Notes under the pieces: generated by a model | Databases searched by the model: none | What the model was told of the DNA's origin: nothing | Seen by the model: the letters and a program-made list of their open reading frames with translations, nothing else | NCBI GenBank assembly: GCA_037783545.1 | Contig: JBBELK010000566.1 | Span: forward strand, 124,001 to 188,000 | Direction of reading: 5' to 3' | Source: Henricia sp. BOLD:AAB3569 | Lineage: Eukaryota > Echinodermata > Asteroidea > Spinulosida > Echinasteridae | DNA length: 64,000 nucleotides | Program-made: the position numbers and the translations under genes | Shown here: positions 62,496-64,000 of the stretch, one piece after another | Position numbering within the stretch: position 1 is the stretch's first letter | Layout: every line of letters starts with the position of its first letter

Positions 62496-63884
62496 TCTGG
62501 GGTGAGTCAACGGCCGTACAAATGTACACCAGCGCGGCGCAGGGTGTCCCAACAGCCACGGTTAAGGGAATAACCACGCAGCCGAGCTCCGTTTTCCCTA
62601 AACTCTGAAATTTCTCCGTCATTTCCTAGCGAAAATCTGTCAATTTTGCATGACAAGTGCGGAATATATACAGTTTGGAGCATGCAAAATTTGAAGTTGG
62701 TTGGAAAATTCCTTGATTTCCAAATTTGCCGGCATTTGGGACACACTTTGACCTAATTCCCGTCACAATCTGGGTTGAGTCAACGGCCGTACAAATGTAC
62801 ACCAGCGCGGCGCATGCGCAGGGTGTCCCAACAGCCACGGTTAGGGGAATAACCACGCAGCCGAGCTCCGTTTTCCCTAAACTCTGAGATTTCTCCGTCA
62901 TTTCCCAGCGAAAATCTGTCAATTTTGCATGACAAGTGCGGAATATATACAGTTTGGAGCATGCAAAATTTGAAGTTGGTTGGAAAATTCCTTGATTTCC
63001 AAATTTGCCGGCATTTGGGACACACTTTGACCTAATTCCCGTCACAATCTGGGTTGAGTCAACGGCCGTACAAATGTACACCAGCGCGGCGCATGCGCAG
63101 GGTGTCCCAACAGCCACGGTTAGGGGAATAACCACGCAGCCGAGCTCCGTTTTCCCTAAACTCTGAGATTTCTCCGTCATTTCCCAGCGAAAATCTGTCA
63201 ATTTTGCATGACAAGTGCGGAATATATACAGTTTGGAGCATGCAAAATTTGAAGTTGGTTGGAAAATTCCTTGATTTCCAAATTTGCCGGCATTTGGGAC
63301 ACACTTTGACCTAATTCCCGTCACAATCTGGGGTGAGTCAACGGCCGTACAAATGTACACCAGCGCGGCGCATGCGCAGGGTGTCCCAACAGCCACGGTT
63401 AGGGGAATAACCACGCAGCCGAGCTCCGTTTTCCCTAAACTCTGAGATTTCTCCGTCATTTCCCAGCGAAAATCTGTCAATTTTGCATGACAAGTGCGGA
63501 ATATATACAGTTTGGAGCATGCAAAATTTGAAGTTGGTTGGAAAATTCCTTGATTTCCAAATTTGCCGGCATTTGGGACACACTTTGACCTAATTCCCGT
63601 CACAATCTGGGGTGAGTCAACGGCCGTACAAATGTACACCAGCGCGGCGCATGCGCAGGGTGTCCCAACAGCCACGGTTAAGGGAATAACCACGCAGCCG
63701 AGCTCCGTTTTCCCTAAACTCTGAAATTTCTCCGTCATTTCCTAGCGAAAATCTGTCAATTTTGCATGACAAGTGCGGAATATATACAGTTTGAAGCATG
63801 CAAAATTTGAAGTTGGTTGGAAAATTCCTTGATTTCCAAATTTGCCGGCATTTGGGACACACTTTGACCTAATTCCCGTCACAA
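62496..63884. repeat. End of tetramer zone with triplicated A120G monomer
   Basis: Starts are 62496 (short, K), 62769 (G7T, A120G), 63048 (G7T, A120G), 63327 (A120G without G7T) and 63606 (K, G189A). Three A120G monomers in a row are seen only here, so the single monomer was amplified locally. Confidence 0.9.
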
Positions 63885-64000
63885 TCTGGGGTGAGTCAAC
63901 GGCCGTACAAATGTACACCAGCGCGGCGCAAGGTGTCCCAACAGCCACGGTTAGGGGAATAACCACGCAGCCGAGCTCCGTTTTCCCTAAACTCTGAAAT
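63885..64000. repeat. Partial monomer at the window edge
   Basis: The first 116 bases of a short G53A-type monomer (CGCAAGGTG), as expected after a K/G189A copy. The array clearly continues beyond the window. Confidence 0.97.

Larger units (their letters stand above)
1..64000. repeat. Satellite DNA array, 279/273-bp monomers, whole window
   Basis: Every base falls in a head-to-tail tandem copy of one monomer. Counting from the TCTGGGGTGAG start gives 231 full monomers (139 long, 92 short) and a partial one. Lengths sum exactly: 135 x 279, 4 x 278, 84 x 273, 7 x 272 and 1 x 271 make 63,884, and the partial copy begins at 63885. Copies differ at only a few positions each, and the same variants recur at fixed spacings, so the array has higher-order structure. 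No unique sequence, transposon or inverted copy interrupts it. The family was not recognised from memory. A centromeric or pericentromeric role is inference from array size and homogeneity only. Confidence 0.99.

Noticed and set aside
1..64000. CRISPR array
   Set aside because: The repeat is 273-279 bp and contiguous, with no unique spacers.
1..64000. 5S rDNA, rDNA spacer or tRNA cluster
   Set aside because: No 5S core, no internal A/B box pair and no tRNA-like fold were seen in either strand of the monomer.
1..64000. Transposable element with tandem internal repeats
   Set aside because: No terminal repeats, target duplications, integrase, transposase or reverse-transcriptase sequence appear anywhere in the window.

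Overview
The window is a single uninterrupted head-to-tail satellite DNA array, and I can support no gene in it. It holds 231 complete monomers plus a 116-base partial copy at the right edge. All lie in the same orientation, with no unrelated sequence, mobile element or inversion between them. Monomers come in two length classes: 139 long copies (279 bp, four of them 278) and 92 short copies (273 bp, seven of 272 and one of 271). These add up exactly to the 63,884 bp before the partial copy. The classes differ by one 6-bp indel at monomer positions 46-52. Here 'monomer position' always refers to the copy at 1-279, and variants are written such as G76A relative to it.

This kind of DNA points to a eukaryote, most likely pericentromeric, centromeric, subtelomeric or other constitutive heterochromatin. 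I cannot name the host. The reference monomer is 47.3% GC with CpG observed/expected about 0.90 (14 observed, 15.6 expected), so it lacks the CpG depletion expected of old, heavily methylated satellite. Each monomer is strongly asymmetric: the first 110 bp are about 61% GC and the remaining 169 bp about 38%.

The information lies in the order of monomer variants. Layout: 1-6393 mixed family with a 1,110-bp tetramer duplicated in tandem and a rearranged copy of itself; 6394-11937 mixed family; 11938-17451 a 1,656-bp hexamer in three copies; 17452-21021 transition; 21022-24896 a return of the mixed family and a module marked by G76T; 24897-32636 a five-copy higher-order repeat of about 1.66 kb; 32637-38453 mixed family again; 38454-41498 duplicated tetramer plus a fourth hexamer; 41499-51422 several tandem duplications of 0.55-1.93 kb; 51423-56971 irregular; 56972-64000 a tetramer of 1,104 bp, in which one 2,208-bp block recurs 2,766 bp away.

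Two larger patterns stand out. A 33-monomer block (6394-15522) recurs in largely the same order at 32637-41771, offset about 26.24 kb. A signature run of variants opens three successive 'cycles' at 6121, 21580 and 32358. Several monomers are visible chimeras of two variants, as expected from unequal exchange or gene conversion. The long minus-strand open frames (up to 1,824 codons) follow from both period lengths being multiples of three and are not called as genes.
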